Origin: Nibrella saemangeumensis
GTDB lineage: Bacteria; Bacteroidota; Bacteroidia; Cytophagales; Spirosomataceae
DNA length: 64,000 bases
Direction: 5' to 3'
NCBI RefSeq assembly: GCF_039541915.1
Contig: NZ_BAABHD010000003.1
Span: 136,823-200,822 of the forward strand
Shown here: piece after piece, positions 45,169-54,772 of the stretch
Layout of the letters: each line of letters opens with the position of its first letter
Numbering within the stretch: the first letter of the stretch is position 1
The notes under the pieces: model-generated
Told to the model about the DNA's origin: nothing
What the model saw: the letters and a program-made list of their open reading frames with translations, nothing else
Databases searched by the model: none
Program-made: the position numbers and the translations under genes

Positions 45169-45282
45169 ACACCTCAGGCTGGGGTTGGAGCCGGACGGCT
45201 ACTGCCCGGACAAGGCCATAAAACAAAAATTAAATGTTCTACTATTAAACAAAAACACATACTGGCGGTCTAATACCTAGCC

Positions 45283-46146
45283 ATGAAAAAGATACTATTA
45301 TTAACCGACTTCAGCAAAGCCTCTAAAAAGGCCATTCTCTTCGCTCAGACTTTGTTTAGCGATGCGGCCTCGGAGTTTCATCTGCTGCACTCTTATACTG
45401 TCGATACCAGCGGGTCTTTTGGTGATACAACGTTTCATCAGGAAGCGGAAAAGCAGGTTCGGCAACAGTTGAACAGCTTGCTGAGTGAAATAACCACCCA
45501 GCCAGTGCCAGATCACCACAGGTATCTGACCCGGACCTATCCCAACACAACCGTCGACGCGGTTGAGTGGATACTGTCGAAGGAACACTTCGACTACGTA
45601 GTGTTAGGAGCCACCGGCAGAGGAAACAATGAGTATTTCGGTAGTGTGGCTACCAGCATCATACGCACCGTTAAAACCAGTGTATTGGTCGTGCCGGAAA
45701 CGGTACCCAGCCGGCCTGTTCAGCGGGTGGTTCTGGCAACGGATTATCATTCGGTCAACCACCTGCGCTCCTTACGGCCGTTGAAGGAACTACTCACCAT
45801 GAAAGGTGCCAATCTGACGTTCCTGACTATTAACGGACCGGAGCACGACAACTCGTCTGTTTCAGAAAAGAGCCAGCAGTTTGCCGCCTATTTTGATACG
45901 ATCAACACGGACGCATTTTCTATCCGCAACAATGAAGTGGAAAGAGGCATCGACGAGTATCTGGCTACGCACCCGGTTGATCTGCTGGTTACGGTACCGC
46001 ACCACCGCAGTTTGCTCGACCTTGTAACCGGCCGCAGTATTACGCGGAAGCTGGCTTACAAACCCCGTGTTCCCCTGCTAACGGTATATGATCCCGAAGA
46101 TCTGCCTATTGAAATAGACGAAAAGGATGTTTATAAGGCAGGCTGA
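45283..46146 (+). CDS. Universal stress protein (tandem Usp domains)
   Basis: A 287-residue protein with two UspA-like domains. The first has KKILLLTDFSKASKKAILFAQ and the nucleotide-binding loop GATGRGNNEYFGSVATSII; the second, starting QRVVLATDYHSVNHL, is more divergent. Members bind ATP or act in stress survival. It is a close paralogue of the broken gene at 47148. It follows the phosphorylase gene by 115 bases. Confidence 0.9.
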   Translation: MKKILLLTDFSKASKKAILFAQTLFSDAASEFHLLHSYTVDTSGSFGDTTFHQEAEKQVRQQLNSLLSEITTQPVPDHHRYLTRTYPNTTVDAVEWILSKEHFDYVVLGATGRGNNEYFGSVATSIIRTVKTSVLVVPETVPSRPVQRVVLATDYHSVNHLRSLRPLKELLTMKGANLTFLTINGPEHDNSSVSEKSQQFAAYFDTINTDAFSIRNNEVERGIDEYLATHPVDLLVTVPHHRSLLDLVTGRSITRKLAYKPRVPLLTVYDPEDLPIEIDEKDVYKAG

Positions 46147-46207
46147 AGACTGAGCGCAAACAGTTTCCGGCCTGATGCCGGTCATGGGCCGCTGGCTACG
46201 GGCTTTC

Positions 46208-46215
46208 TACCTTTG
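46208..46215 (+). promoter_or_regulatory. Putative -7 box of the second stress protein gene
   Basis: TACCTTTG matches TAnnTTTG and lies 24 bases ahead of the start codon. No clear -33 TTG was seen. Confidence 0.5.
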
Positions 46216-46238
46216 TATCAATCCCTTAAGATACAGGT

Positions 46239-47057
46239 ATGAAAACCATCGTATTAGCGACCGACTTTTCAGAGAACTCCCGTTACGCCAGCGACTTTGC
46301 CCTCCGGATTGCCGGACGTAGCGACACCCGGCTTGTGCTTCTGCATGTATATCGTTCATGGGCTGGGCATACCTATACCACAGACAGTCTGATCTCTATC
46401 CCTGAATACGAGAAAGCCCAGGCCGAACGGAAGCTATCCGACCTGATGAGTCAGTTGCAGGACGAGGCTAAAGGCAGTGTCGACATTTCCATTCTAGCTC
46501 AGGAGGGCCTGACCAAAGATGTTATCAACGAGGTAGTAGCCGAACAGCAAGCCGACCTGCTCATCATGGGCACGGCCGGCAGCCATTCTGAGGGAGTGCG
46601 CTACTTTGGCAGTCTGGCCACAGACATGATTCCGGACATCCAGGCACCCATGTTGCTGATACCACCTAAAGCCGCGTTTAACAGTTTCGAAAATATTGTT
46701 ATCGCCGTTGATCTGACGCATTCAATTGATGCCGTAGCCCTCGACAATGCCGTTCGGTTTGCCAATCTGTTCGGGGCCTGTCTGAATGTTGTCTGCGTCA
46801 CCGAAGAACCCGGCCAGCCAAACATCCAGCGGTCAGCCGAACGCATCCGCGACATGCTGAAACACCAGCCGCATACCTTCAGCATTCTTCCGGGTACAGA
46901 CCTTCCGCTTACGTTAATGAACTTTGCGGCCGAGAATCGCGCCGATCTGATCATGATGCTGCCTAAGCAGCACAGCTGGTGGCACCGGCTCATTACCGAA
47001 GGTAATACCCAGCAGGTAGCCCGGCAGTCGGATATACCCGTGCTCGCGGTGGTATAA
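46239..47057 (+). CDS. Universal stress protein (tandem Usp domains)
   Basis: A 272-residue protein with two Usp domains: MKTIVLATDFSENSRYASDFAL with MGTAGSHSEGVRYFGSLATDM (ATP loop G-2x-G-9x-G-S/T type), then the second half with NIVIAVDLTHSIDAVAL. It differs clearly from the two flanking paralogues, so the cluster is not a simple triplication. Confidence 0.9.
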   Translation: MKTIVLATDFSENSRYASDFALRIAGRSDTRLVLLHVYRSWAGHTYTTDSLISIPEYEKAQAERKLSDLMSQLQDEAKGSVDISILAQEGLTKDVINEVVAEQQADLLIMGTAGSHSEGVRYFGSLATDMIPDIQAPMLLIPPKAAFNSFENIVIAVDLTHSIDAVALDNAVRFANLFGACLNVVCVTEEPGQPNIQRSAERIRDMLKHQPHTFSILPGTDLPLTLMNFAAENRADLIMMLPKQHSWWHRLITEGNTQQVARQSDIPVLAVV

Positions 47058-47147
47058 ATGTCCCAGCCAGCAGGAATGCTGGCTTTCTCCCTGACATTCT
47101 CTCAAAAACCCTAAACGCAGACGGCCGGAAGCAGTCTGGTACAGACC

Positions 47148-48019
47148 ATGAAAAAGATCCTCTTATTAACCGACTTTAGCGAAGCCTCCAGGAAAGCTAT
47201 TCACTTCGCCCAGGCTATGTTCAGTGATGTTGCCGCGGAATTCCAGTTGCTGCATACCTATTTCGTTGATACCGACGGTCCCTATGGTGCCGCCCTTTTC
47301 TTTCAGGAAGCGGAGAAAAAAGCCCGGCGGGATCTGAACCGGCTGCTGGCGGAAGTAACAACCCAGCCGGTACCCGATTATCATAAATACACAACGCGCA
47401 CCTACCCAGGCACCACGGTCGGCACGGTCGAGTGGATACTGACACAGGAACACTTCGACTATGTGGTACTGGGTGCCACCGGTGAAGGCAACAACGAGCT
47501 GTTCGGCAGCGTAGCCACCGGCATTATTCGTACCGCAAAAACCAATGTGCTGGTTGTGCCGGCAACCGCTTCCATCCGGCCCCTTCAACAGGTAGTTCTG
47601 GCTACCGATTACCAGTCGGTCAACCACCTGCATTCGCTGCGGCCGCTCAAGGATCTGCTGACGGTGAAAAGCGCTGGCCTGACCTTGCTGACCATCAAAG
47701 GACCGGAACCTGCCGAACCCCTCTCCCTGGATGAAAGCCGGCCATTTGCCAGTTACTTCGATACGGTTAATACAGATACCTACTTTATCCGCCACGATGA
47801 GGTGGAGAAAGGTATTGATGAGTATCTGGTCACCCATTCCGTTGACTGCTGGTTACGGTGCCGCACCACCGCAGTCTGCTCGACATCCTGACCGGCCGGA
47901 GTGTTACACGGAAACTGGCCTGCAAGCCCCGTGTGCCCTTGCTGACGATGTACGATCCCGAAGTACTCGCCATTGAATTTGAGGACCAGAACGTGTATAT
48001 GGCAGGCCGTCCCGACTAG
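47148..48019 (+). pseudogene. Universal stress protein gene with frameshift
   Basis: A close paralogue of the gene at 45283. The frame runs correctly to Val232 (codon at 47841) and then shifts: where the intact copy reads GTTGATCTGCTG, this one reads GTTGACTGCTG, one base short at about 47844. The original frame ends at 47891 (247 residues); restoring one base reads on with VTVPHHRSLLDILTGRSVTR to a TAG at 48017-48019, matching the paralogue to its end. It was likely a full two-domain protein of about 290 residues; a sequence error is possible. Confidence 0.88.
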
Positions 48020-48117
48020 GCAACATTGGCGGCTTTTTAGCCGCTGCGAATAGCATTAATGGGCAACCCGGACTCCTGAGCCGTACCTGCCGGGCCAATG
48101 AAGTTGAGAGTTTCAGG

Positions 48118-49788
48118 TCATTGTGGACTGCTCGCGAACAACTTGAGCGCTTCGTCATCCTTGTTCCGGACGATATGCTCCCGGAGCTGCGCTTTCAACG
48201 TAGCGGTGATTTTTTCGTAGCCTTTCTGACCGTACAGATTCTTCATATTATGCGGGTCTTTCTGGATGTCGTATAACTCCCAGAAGTTGTCCGGTCCGTA
48301 GAAACGGGCAATGGTATACCGGTCCGTGCGCAGGCCAAAATGAGGGGCTACCCGATGCGGTTCCGGATATTCATAATAGTGGTAATACGCCTGGTCCAGC
48401 CAGTTGGCTTTTTTACCCGTCAATACCGGCAGGAACGATTTTCCCTGCAAGGTCTGAGGTATAGCCGTACCGGTCATGCTTAATATGGTTGGTGCCCAGT
48501 CTACATTCGATACCACATTCCGCACCTGCGTGCCAGGCTTGATAACACCCGGATAGCGAATGACAAACGGCGTTTTCAGTGACTCTTCATAAATCCACCG
48601 CTTATCGAACCAGCCGTGCTCGCCCAGGTAAAAACCCTGGTCGGAGGTGTAAATAACCACCGTGTTCTTGGCCAATCCGGTTTTATCTAAGTAATTAAGC
48701 AGCTTACCGATGTTGCGGTCCAGCGAATTCGCCGTAGCCAAATAATCCCGCATATACCGCTGGTACTTCCACTCCACCAGGGCTTTTCCGCTCAGCTTCT
48801 TCTCGTCGAACTCCCGGGTGATGCGATTATAGTAGCTGGAAAAAGCTTTTTTCTGCTCGGGCGTGAGTCGGCGGTAGGTTCCGTTCCGAACAAAATTCTC
48901 CAGTTGCTTATCAAGTGCCGGTGTCATTTCCTGATTGCGAAAATAGGCCTGGTGTAACTCGGCTTTTTCCTGGGCAACCTTAGCTTCATCGAGGTCATAA
49001 TCCACATGAATTTTAAGGTCTTCCTTCAACCGCATCGTCTTGTCGATGGTCATGTCCTGCTTCTGGGCGGCCAGCCGACCCTCGTAATTGTCGTAAAACG
49101 TAGGTGGCAGGGGAAAGGTAACGTTATCGTAACCGCCTAAATCCTCAATGGCGGGTAACCACTCCCGGTGTGTGGCCTTATGCCCAACCACCAGAAAGAA
49201 TGGTTTGTCTGGGTCCCGCTTATCCAGCCACTCGGTCGAAAGCTGGGTCACCACATCCGTTACGTAGCCGTTATAGCGTTTGGTCTGGTTTTGCGTATTA
49301 ACAAAATCCGAGTTGTAATAGCTGCCGTGGCCGGGTAGGATATTGAGGTAATCGAAACCGTGGGGCAGACTACCCAGGTGCATCTTACCGACCCAGGCTG
49401 TCTGGTAGCCGTTTTTCTGCAACTCTTCGGGAAAGACCGGCTGATTAACGTCGAATACCTTTTCGTTGAACTTATAGCCGTTGGTATGGCTGAATTTACC
49501 CGTCAGCAACGTCGCCCGGCTTGGTCCACAGATGGAGTTAGAGATGATGTTGTTGTACAGGATAGCCCCCTCCCGCGCAATGCGGTCGATGTTGGGGGTT
49601 TTGGCCAGCTTACTGCCGTAGGCGCTGATGGCCTGGGAGGTATGGTCGTCGGAAATAATGAAGATGATGTTGGGTCGGGGGGGTGGCGTCTGCTTTTCCG
49701 CTTCCGGCACAAACGCCGACGCGATGGACAATACCAAAGCCAGAATGACCGTTCCTTGGAGCCAGGCAGGCAGGGATGACAACTTCAT
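48118..49788 (-). CDS. Sulfatase (formylglycine-dependent)
   Basis: A 556-residue exported sulfatase. It has a signal peptide (LQGTVILALVLSIASAFVPEA), metal ligands IIFIISDDHT, and the maturation motif SICGPSRATLLTG with Cys87 as the residue converted to formylglycine. Further: KMHLGSLPHGF, VVGHKATHREWLP, TSDQGFYLGEHGWFDKR and YYHYYEYPEPHR. It probably desulfates a carbohydrate (heparin/N-sulfoglucosamine-type similarity). No sulfatase-maturing enzyme or polysaccharide-utilisation genes lie beside it. Confidence 0.92.
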   Translation of the reverse strand: MKLSSLPAWLQGTVILALVLSIASAFVPEAEKQTPPPRPNIIFIISDDHTSQAISAYGSKLAKTPNIDRIAREGAILYNNIISNSICGPSRATLLTGKFSHTNGYKFNEKVFDVNQPVFPEELQKNGYQTAWVGKMHLGSLPHGFDYLNILPGHGSYYNSDFVNTQNQTKRYNGYVTDVVTQLSTEWLDKRDPDKPFFLVVGHKATHREWLPAIEDLGGYDNVTFPLPPTFYDNYEGRLAAQKQDMTIDKTMRLKEDLKIHVDYDLDEAKVAQEKAELHQAYFRNQEMTPALDKQLENFVRNGTYRRLTPEQKKAFSSYYNRITREFDEKKLSGKALVEWKYQRYMRDYLATANSLDRNIGKLLNYLDKTGLAKNTVVIYTSDQGFYLGEHGWFDKRWIYEESLKTPFVIRYPGVIKPGTQVRNVVSNVDWAPTILSMTGTAIPQTLQGKSFLPVLTGKKANWLDQAYYHYYEYPEPHRVAPHFGLRTDRYTIARFYGPDNFWELYDIQKDPHNMKNLYGQKGYEKITATLKAQLREHIVRNKDDEALKLFASSPQ

Positions 49789-49959
49789 GATTGAGTAAGG
49801 GTTAAATTGACGTTGGGTGAACCGGCACGCTGGTCAGCTGAGCCATAAACGTTCTACACCAATACTAAAGCAAAATACCGGTACTTGCTAACTACTCACG
49901 CAGCGAAATCCGGTATGGGCCAGCTCCGTATCCGAACTGGCTTTCATCCGGGCCGATGC

Positions 49960-50030
49960 AAAGAAAACCTTCCGGTTAGTAGCTGGTCACCGTTCAGGCG
50001 GCCATGCACTACGTCCGGAAGGTTTTCTTT
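49960..50030. terminator. Long-loop inverted repeat, possible terminator
   Basis: 16-base arms AAAGAAAACCTTCCGG and complement (49960-49975 and 50015-50030) with a 39-base loop. It could end the minus-strand exporter operon, but the loop is long. The 292-base gap around it holds no other clear feature. Confidence 0.5.
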
Positions 50031-50080
50031 TGTGAGACTCCCAAAAACTGGGCTAAGGCAGAGGGTTGGCAGTAAGCTTT

Positions 50081-50425
50081 TTACCGGGATTGAGCCACCC
50101 GTGCCGATACATTGTCAAGGGTTTCGGCCAGGTTCCGTAGCCGGTCCGCCGTATTGCTGTCTGATGTTTCGCCCGCAGCCCGTTTGGTGAGCTTACTCAG
50201 GGAGTGGAGCGAGCCGGCAATTTGCGGGGCTCTTCCGCCTTTCAGGGCTTGTTTTAGTTCTTCCAGTTCGTACGCTACATTGTCGAGGGTCAGGTCGCCG
50301 GCACCAAGCGCCTTCACCCATTGGTCGATCAGGTCGTTGACCTGCGGCTGCATTGATTCAGCATCCTGCTCCAGACCCGTCAGGGTCTTATCCAGCAGTT
50401 GTTGGGCATTACCGTTGTTAACCAT
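50081..50425 (-). CDS. Small helical protein of unknown function
   Basis: A 114-residue protein without signal or membrane segments, helical throughout with heptad-like spacing (LLDKTLTGLEQDAESMQPQV, then LDNVAYELEELKQAL and ADRLRNLAETLDNVSARVAQ). The ATG at 50425 is used; the frame is open 14 codons upstream. It is the last gene of the minus-strand run, 61 bases after the kinase. I do not recognise it. Confidence 0.65.
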   Translation of the reverse strand: MVNNGNAQQLLDKTLTGLEQDAESMQPQVNDLIDQWVKALGAGDLTLDNVAYELEELKQALKGGRAPQIAGSLHSLSKLTKRAAGETSDSNTADRLRNLAETLDNVSARVAQSR

Positions 50426-50486
50426 ATATGTTCGAAATTTGGTTCTCCTGTTAACCCCGCTGCCCAACCGCTTGTTAACGGTCTTA

Positions 50487-51515
50487 CTATACGGCGCTTT
50501 CCAGCAGCGGTACCCTTACACAAAAACGCTCTCCGTCATCCTGCACATCCACGGGCTTTGGACTCAGGAAACTGTACAACAGCTTCAGGTTGCTCAGCCC
50601 CAGACCGTTGGAGGCCTCTACCCGGCTACGTCGCTGAATTACATTCGCCACCCGCAAAAAACGATCATCGGCCGATATCTGCACTGTCAGCGGATGCGCT
50701 GCATTGATGACGTTATGCTTGATCGCATTTTCGATCAGAATCTGCAGGGTTACGGGTACAATGGCCTTGTCGGCAATATGGTCGGGTATATCAAATATAA
50801 CCGAAAAGGCACCATCGAAACGTGTTTTCAATAAAAAAATATAATGTTGGATAAAATCCAGCTCGGTATCCAGCGGTACCAGCTCTTTATCCTTATTTTG
50901 AAGCACATAGCGGTATACTTTGGATAATTGCCGTAAAAACTGCCGCGCCAGAGCCGGGTTCTCCTCGATCAGACCATCCAGCGACGACAGGCTGTTGAAC
51001 AGAAAGTGTGGGTTCAGCTGATTCTTCAGGTTATCGTACTGCACCTGCGATTTTTCCTTCTCCAGCCGGGCCGCCCGGACGGCATTTTCCCGCCAGCGAT
51101 TCAGGAAATGATTGGCAATGAACCCGAGCGCTACCAGCAGATTAGCCAGGAAAGCCACAACGCCAATGGTTATGACATTCAGCGGGTTGAGCACAAACGG
51201 AAATTTCGGGGTTACTTCGTCGACCAACAGAATGATGATTGGTGATAATACCAGCTTCACGACCGACCAGCCCACCAGCAACTGAATAATGACCCGTTTC
51301 CGAACATTCTGCTCAAAAGGCACTTTCCGGTTGAGATAATGATCAAAATTCAGATGAAACAGCCAGACAAGGTTCAGAAACAGCAGGGTAGCCGCAAAAA
51401 GCACCAGCTGTCGGCTCCAGTGAATAGCCGGTAAAACAATCCCCCGCACGATGATACCCATCACGGCGATCCAGAGAATGATCCACTCGACGTATTTGTT
51501 AAACTGTATTTTCAT
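50487..51515 (-). CDS. LytS-like sensor histidine kinase
   Basis: A 342-residue kinase: four membrane segments in residues 1-140, the His_kinase domain with the phosphorylated histidine in NQLNPHFLFNSLSSLDGL, and an ATPase part with LIENAIKHN and GLGLSNLKLL. It belongs to the LytS/YehU type that usually signals to a LytTR-type regulator. It starts in the ABC ATPase stop (4-base overlap), so it is part of the exporter operon. No LytTR gene is in the window. Confidence 0.9.
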   Translation of the reverse strand: MKIQFNKYVEWIILWIAVMGIIVRGIVLPAIHWSRQLVLFAATLLFLNLVWLFHLNFDHYLNRKVPFEQNVRKRVIIQLLVGWSVVKLVLSPIIILLVDEVTPKFPFVLNPLNVITIGVVAFLANLLVALGFIANHFLNRWRENAVRAARLEKEKSQVQYDNLKNQLNPHFLFNSLSSLDGLIEENPALARQFLRQLSKVYRYVLQNKDKELVPLDTELDFIQHYIFLLKTRFDGAFSVIFDIPDHIADKAIVPVTLQILIENAIKHNVINAAHPLTVQISADDRFLRVANVIQRRSRVEASNGLGLSNLKLLYSFLSPKPVDVQDDGERFCVRVPLLESAV

Positions 51516-52234
51516 TGCCTGATAATCATTCCATCGCTCATCTCGATCTCCCGGTCGCAGCCGGCGGCAAAGTCCGGGTCGTGCGTGACGGCAATAATGG
51601 TCTGCCCTTTGCTGGCCAGATCCCGGAAAATATCGAATACGTTCTGCGAATTGGCCCGGTCCAGATTACCCGTCGGCTCGTCGCCCATAATCACCGCCGG
51701 GTCGTTGATCAGCGCCCTGGCAATGGCGACCCGCTGCTGCTGCCCACCCGAGAGCTTGCTGGCCGGTTTGCGGGCAAAATCAGCCATGCCAATCATCCGG
51801 AGCTTTTCGTACGCCCGTTCTTCTACCTCTTTGTCAGCATATTTTCCCAATTTCAGCCCCGGCAGCATCACGTTCTGCAATGCCGAAAATTCCGGCAGCA
51901 GGAAGTGAAACTGAAAAACAAAGCCCAGGTGCTCGTTGCGGAAGTGCGACAGAAAATCCTGGCTCCGGCCGGTCAGCCTCGTACCGTTCATCTCTATGGT
52001 ACCTTCGTAGTCGGTATCCATGGTCGAGAGCAGGTAGAGCAGCGTCGATTTACCGCAGCCCGACTTACCCACGATGGCTAGAAACTCGCCTTTCTGCACG
52101 TCGAACGTTACATCCCGCAGGACCTGAAACTTCTCGGGATCGTAGAAGTATTTATTAAGGTGGCTGGCCCGCAACACCGGCTGCCCAACCTGAGGAACTG
52201 TAGGCTCCATTCGCTCATTCGCTCTCGTTTCCAT
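51512..52234 (-). CDS. ABC transporter ATP-binding protein (LolD/MacB type)
   Basis: About 240 residues. Walker A GKSGCGKSTLL, Q-loop GFVFQFHFLLPEF, signature LSGGQQQRVAIARAL and Walker B VIMGDEPTGNLD place it with LolD/MacB ATPases. An ATG at 52300 overlaps the permease stop (ATGA), but the codons from 52300 to 52235 are a GAATGATTG-type spacer, so the ATG at 52234 (or 52210) is preferred. It works with the permease just upstream. Confidence 0.88.
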   Translation of the reverse strand: METRANERMEPTVPQVGQPVLRASHLNKYFYDPEKFQVLRDVTFDVQKGEFLAIVGKSGCGKSTLLYLLSTMDTDYEGTIEMNGTRLTGRSQDFLSHFRNEHLGFVFQFHFLLPEFSALQNVMLPGLKLGKYADKEVEERAYEKLRMIGMADFARKPASKLSGGQQQRVAIARALINDPAVIMGDEPTGNLDRANSQNVFDIFRDLASKGQTIIAVTHDPDFAAGCDREIEMSDGMIIRQ

Positions 52235-52239
52235 AGCAG

Positions 52240-52292
52240 AATAGGTAAGTGTACCTGATTCAATCATTCCGTCATTCCACCATTCAATCCTT
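52240..52292. repeat. Intergenic GAATGATTG-type spacer
   Basis: Reiterated CATTC / GAATG words between permease and ATPase genes, with a second run at 52203-52222 (CATTCGCTCATTCGCTC). It resembles the spacers at 14576 and 53565. Confidence 0.5.
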
Positions 52293-52296
52293 AACC

Positions 52297-53553
52297 TCAT
52301 CCCCGCAAAATAGCCACCGGATCAATCTTCGACGCCCGGCGCGAGGGGAAAAACCCGGCCAATACCGTTGTGATTGTCCCAAACAACAGGCCCATGATGT
52401 AGTGTTTAGGAGCGAATATCACCGGAAAGGTCTTGATACTCAGAAAATCGCCCGCGTCAAACGGGGTAATTGACAACAGGTAACTAAGTCCGAACCCGAT
52501 GGCCAGGCCCAGCAAGCCACCCGACAGACCAATAAAAACGGCCTGCAACAGGAAGATAGCCACAATGTCTTTGCCATCGAAGCCGGTTGCTTTCAGGATA
52601 GCGATGTCTTTGATCTTGTTGATAACGGTCATGTTCATGATGTTGTAGATACCGAAGCCGGCCACCACCAGCAGCGTAAATGACACCACGAACGTCAGCG
52701 TAGTCCGTATTTTCTGCCCCGCCAGAATGGTGGAGTTGGCGGTAGCCCAGTCTTCGGTATAATAGCCATACTTGGCCCGAAATTGCTTTCCCTTGGGAAT
52801 GGCCTGCATCGGGTCAACCATTTTGATGTGAATATCCGTGACGTAGCTGGATTCTTTCTGGAGCAGTTCCTGTACCGTCGAGAGGTTCGCGTAGCTTTTG
52901 GTGTTATCAATCGTTCCGATACCAAAGCCGAAAATGCCCACAATCCGCAGAATGCGGTTGGTGCCCAGCGGAGTGGTGACGCTGACTTTATCCCCCACGC
53001 GCACATTGAGTTTACGAGCCAGCGTAGCGCCCATAATCAGCCCCTCCGGGTTGGTTTGCAGCGCCCGGATACTGCCCGACTTTATACGCCGGTTCAGGTC
53101 ATACAGCCGGTTCTCCCGCTCAATATCCACCCCCGATATAGTACCGGAAATCTGGATCGGACCATTGTTGTAAAAGGCCTGGGTGCCTGCCTGGGGTGAT
53201 ACCCCAAACACGCCCGGCTCCTGCTCGATCAGCCGGGCAATCGTCAGGCCATTGCGCAGCCGGGCCAGTTCGTCTTTCGGCTTCTGGTGATGCACCACGT
53301 TGAAGTGGTCCGGCCCCGGCTTCAGTTCGTCAAGCAGACTCGGCCGCTGGGTGTTCACTTCATTATACATCCGGATATGCGGACTGGCCTCCAGCGCCGA
53401 CTCCTCCAAAAACTGGTTGGAACCCTCCATGAACGAGATCATGGTAATAAACATGGCAATGCCGAACGTTACACCCAGCATAGCCACGAGCGTCTGCTTC
53501 TTTTTCGCCAGCAGGTGCGTTTTAGCGATTTGTGTAGCGATGTGTAGATCCAT
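52297..53553 (-). CDS. ABC transporter permease, FtsX/MacB type
   Basis: A 418-residue permease with an N-terminal membrane segment (LVAMLGVTFGIAMFITMISFM), a periplasmic MacB-PCD region of about 230 residues, then three membrane segments (LTFVVSFTLLVVAGFGIYNIMNM to the FtsX-like core, ending PSRRASKIDPVAILRG). It forms the inner-membrane part of a MacAB-like exporter. Confidence 0.92.
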   Translation of the reverse strand: MDLHIATQIAKTHLLAKKKQTLVAMLGVTFGIAMFITMISFMEGSNQFLEESALEASPHIRMYNEVNTQRPSLLDELKPGPDHFNVVHHQKPKDELARLRNGLTIARLIEQEPGVFGVSPQAGTQAFYNNGPIQISGTISGVDIERENRLYDLNRRIKSGSIRALQTNPEGLIMGATLARKLNVRVGDKVSVTTPLGTNRILRIVGIFGFGIGTIDNTKSYANLSTVQELLQKESSYVTDIHIKMVDPMQAIPKGKQFRAKYGYYTEDWATANSTILAGQKIRTTLTFVVSFTLLVVAGFGIYNIMNMTVINKIKDIAILKATGFDGKDIVAIFLLQAVFIGLSGGLLGLAIGFGLSYLLSITPFDAGDFLSIKTFPVIFAPKHYIMGLLFGTITTVLAGFFPSRRASKIDPVAILRG

Positions 53554-53561
53554 CTTGAATT

Positions 53562-53638
53562 GAGTGATGAATGATTGAGTGAGTGGGTGGTTTATCCGGA
53601 TTAAGCTGGTAACGGTTTTACTCGCTCAATCACTCATT
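53562..53638. repeat. Intergenic GAGTGATTGA-type inverted spacer
   Basis: The gap between the adaptor and permease genes contains GATTGAGTGAG and, 40 bases on, CTCGCTCAATCACTC, which can partly pair. It codes for nothing visible. Confidence 0.5.
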
Positions 53639-53643
53639 ATACC

Positions 53644-54738
53644 CTACTCCGCACTCACAATCTTAGTCTGCTCCGTCAGACCGCTTTTGACCTCGACCAG
53701 GTCGAAGTTTTCGGCCCCTTTTGTGAAGCGAACTTTGCGCTGCTTACCATCCTCCTCTACCAACACGCTGTCTTTACCGATCACGTAGCTTTTCGGGATG
53801 GTCAGCACCCGCTGGTTCTGGCTGATTACGATATTGGCTTCTACGGTCAGGCCATAGTAGGCTTCCGGCCGTTCGCCCGTAAATTCAGCATCCACCCGAA
53901 ACGACTGATCGGCGCGGTTCAGCTTCGGATAAATCTTGGCAACGCGGGCTTTAAAAACCTTATCGGCGTAAATGTCCATTTTGATAAGGACTTCCTGACC
54001 CACGCGAATTTTGCCGAAATCGCTTTCATCAACCGATAACTGCGCGTAGATATCCCGGCCACTACCGACCAGTGCCAGTTGCTCACCGGGCCGCACCACC
54101 TCACCGGGTTCCTTGAAAACCTCGTATACTTTACCATCCACGAAGCTGCGGATGCGCGTATGGCTGCCCGCGACCTCAGTCGTTACTAACTGACTGCGGC
54201 TGTTTGCGGCCTCCAACCGGAGTTGATCGCGGGTCCGGACCAGGGCGTTCTGCTGAGCGCGCAGGGTATTACGCGCCGTTTTGTAGTTCAACTCAGCCCG
54301 CTCCAGTTCGGCCTTTGAGGTCGCGTTCTGGGCGTAGAGGTCGCGGAAGCGGGCGTAGTTGATCGAGTCGTTTTCGAGCCGGGTCTGCGCATTGCGTACC
54401 TGCGCTTCCAGTTCGGCCAGCACCGGCGAACTACCCCGCAGATTGGCCTGCGACTGCCGGTAGACATTGGCAGCCGCCTGCCGACGGGCATCTTCGGTTG
54501 CACTCTCCAGCACAAACAATAATTGATTGCGCCGGATGGAATCACCTTCGTTGACGAGCCGCTGCCGGAGCACGCCCTGCGCGTCGGCCGTAACGGTGTA
54601 TTCGTTGCGCGGGTACACACTGCCCGACGCATAGACGGCCTCCGTCAGGTCTTTATAAGTGGGCGTGATGGCCTCGCTCCCGCGTTTGCAGGCAGCCAAA
54701 GCCAATGTTGCTGCGGTTATGTAGAGAAAGGTTTTCAT
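53644..54738 (-). CDS. Efflux adaptor protein (HlyD/MacA type)
   Basis: A 364-residue periplasmic adaptor and probable lipoprotein (lipobox LALAAC, Cys17). It carries the lipoyl motifs (VTADAQGVLRQRLVNEGDSI; SFVDGKVYEVFKEPGEVVRPGE), a long coiled-coil hairpin, and the beta-barrel part (IRVGQEVLIKMDIYADK). It joins the ABC permease to the TolC channel. It lies in the order TolC-adaptor-permease-ATPase-kinase. Confidence 0.92.
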   Translation of the reverse strand: MKTFLYITAATLALAACKRGSEAITPTYKDLTEAVYASGSVYPRNEYTVTADAQGVLRQRLVNEGDSIRRNQLLFVLESATEDARRQAAANVYRQSQANLRGSSPVLAELEAQVRNAQTRLENDSINYARFRDLYAQNATSKAELERAELNYKTARNTLRAQQNALVRTRDQLRLEAANSRSQLVTTEVAGSHTRIRSFVDGKVYEVFKEPGEVVRPGEQLALVGSGRDIYAQLSVDESDFGKIRVGQEVLIKMDIYADKVFKARVAKIYPKLNRADQSFRVDAEFTGERPEAYYGLTVEANIVISQNQRVLTIPKSYVIGKDSVLVEEDGKQRKVRFTKGAENFDLVEVKSGLTEQTKIVSAE

Positions 54739-54772
54739 GGCTTTTGGTTTATACCCCTTCAGAGGATTGGGG

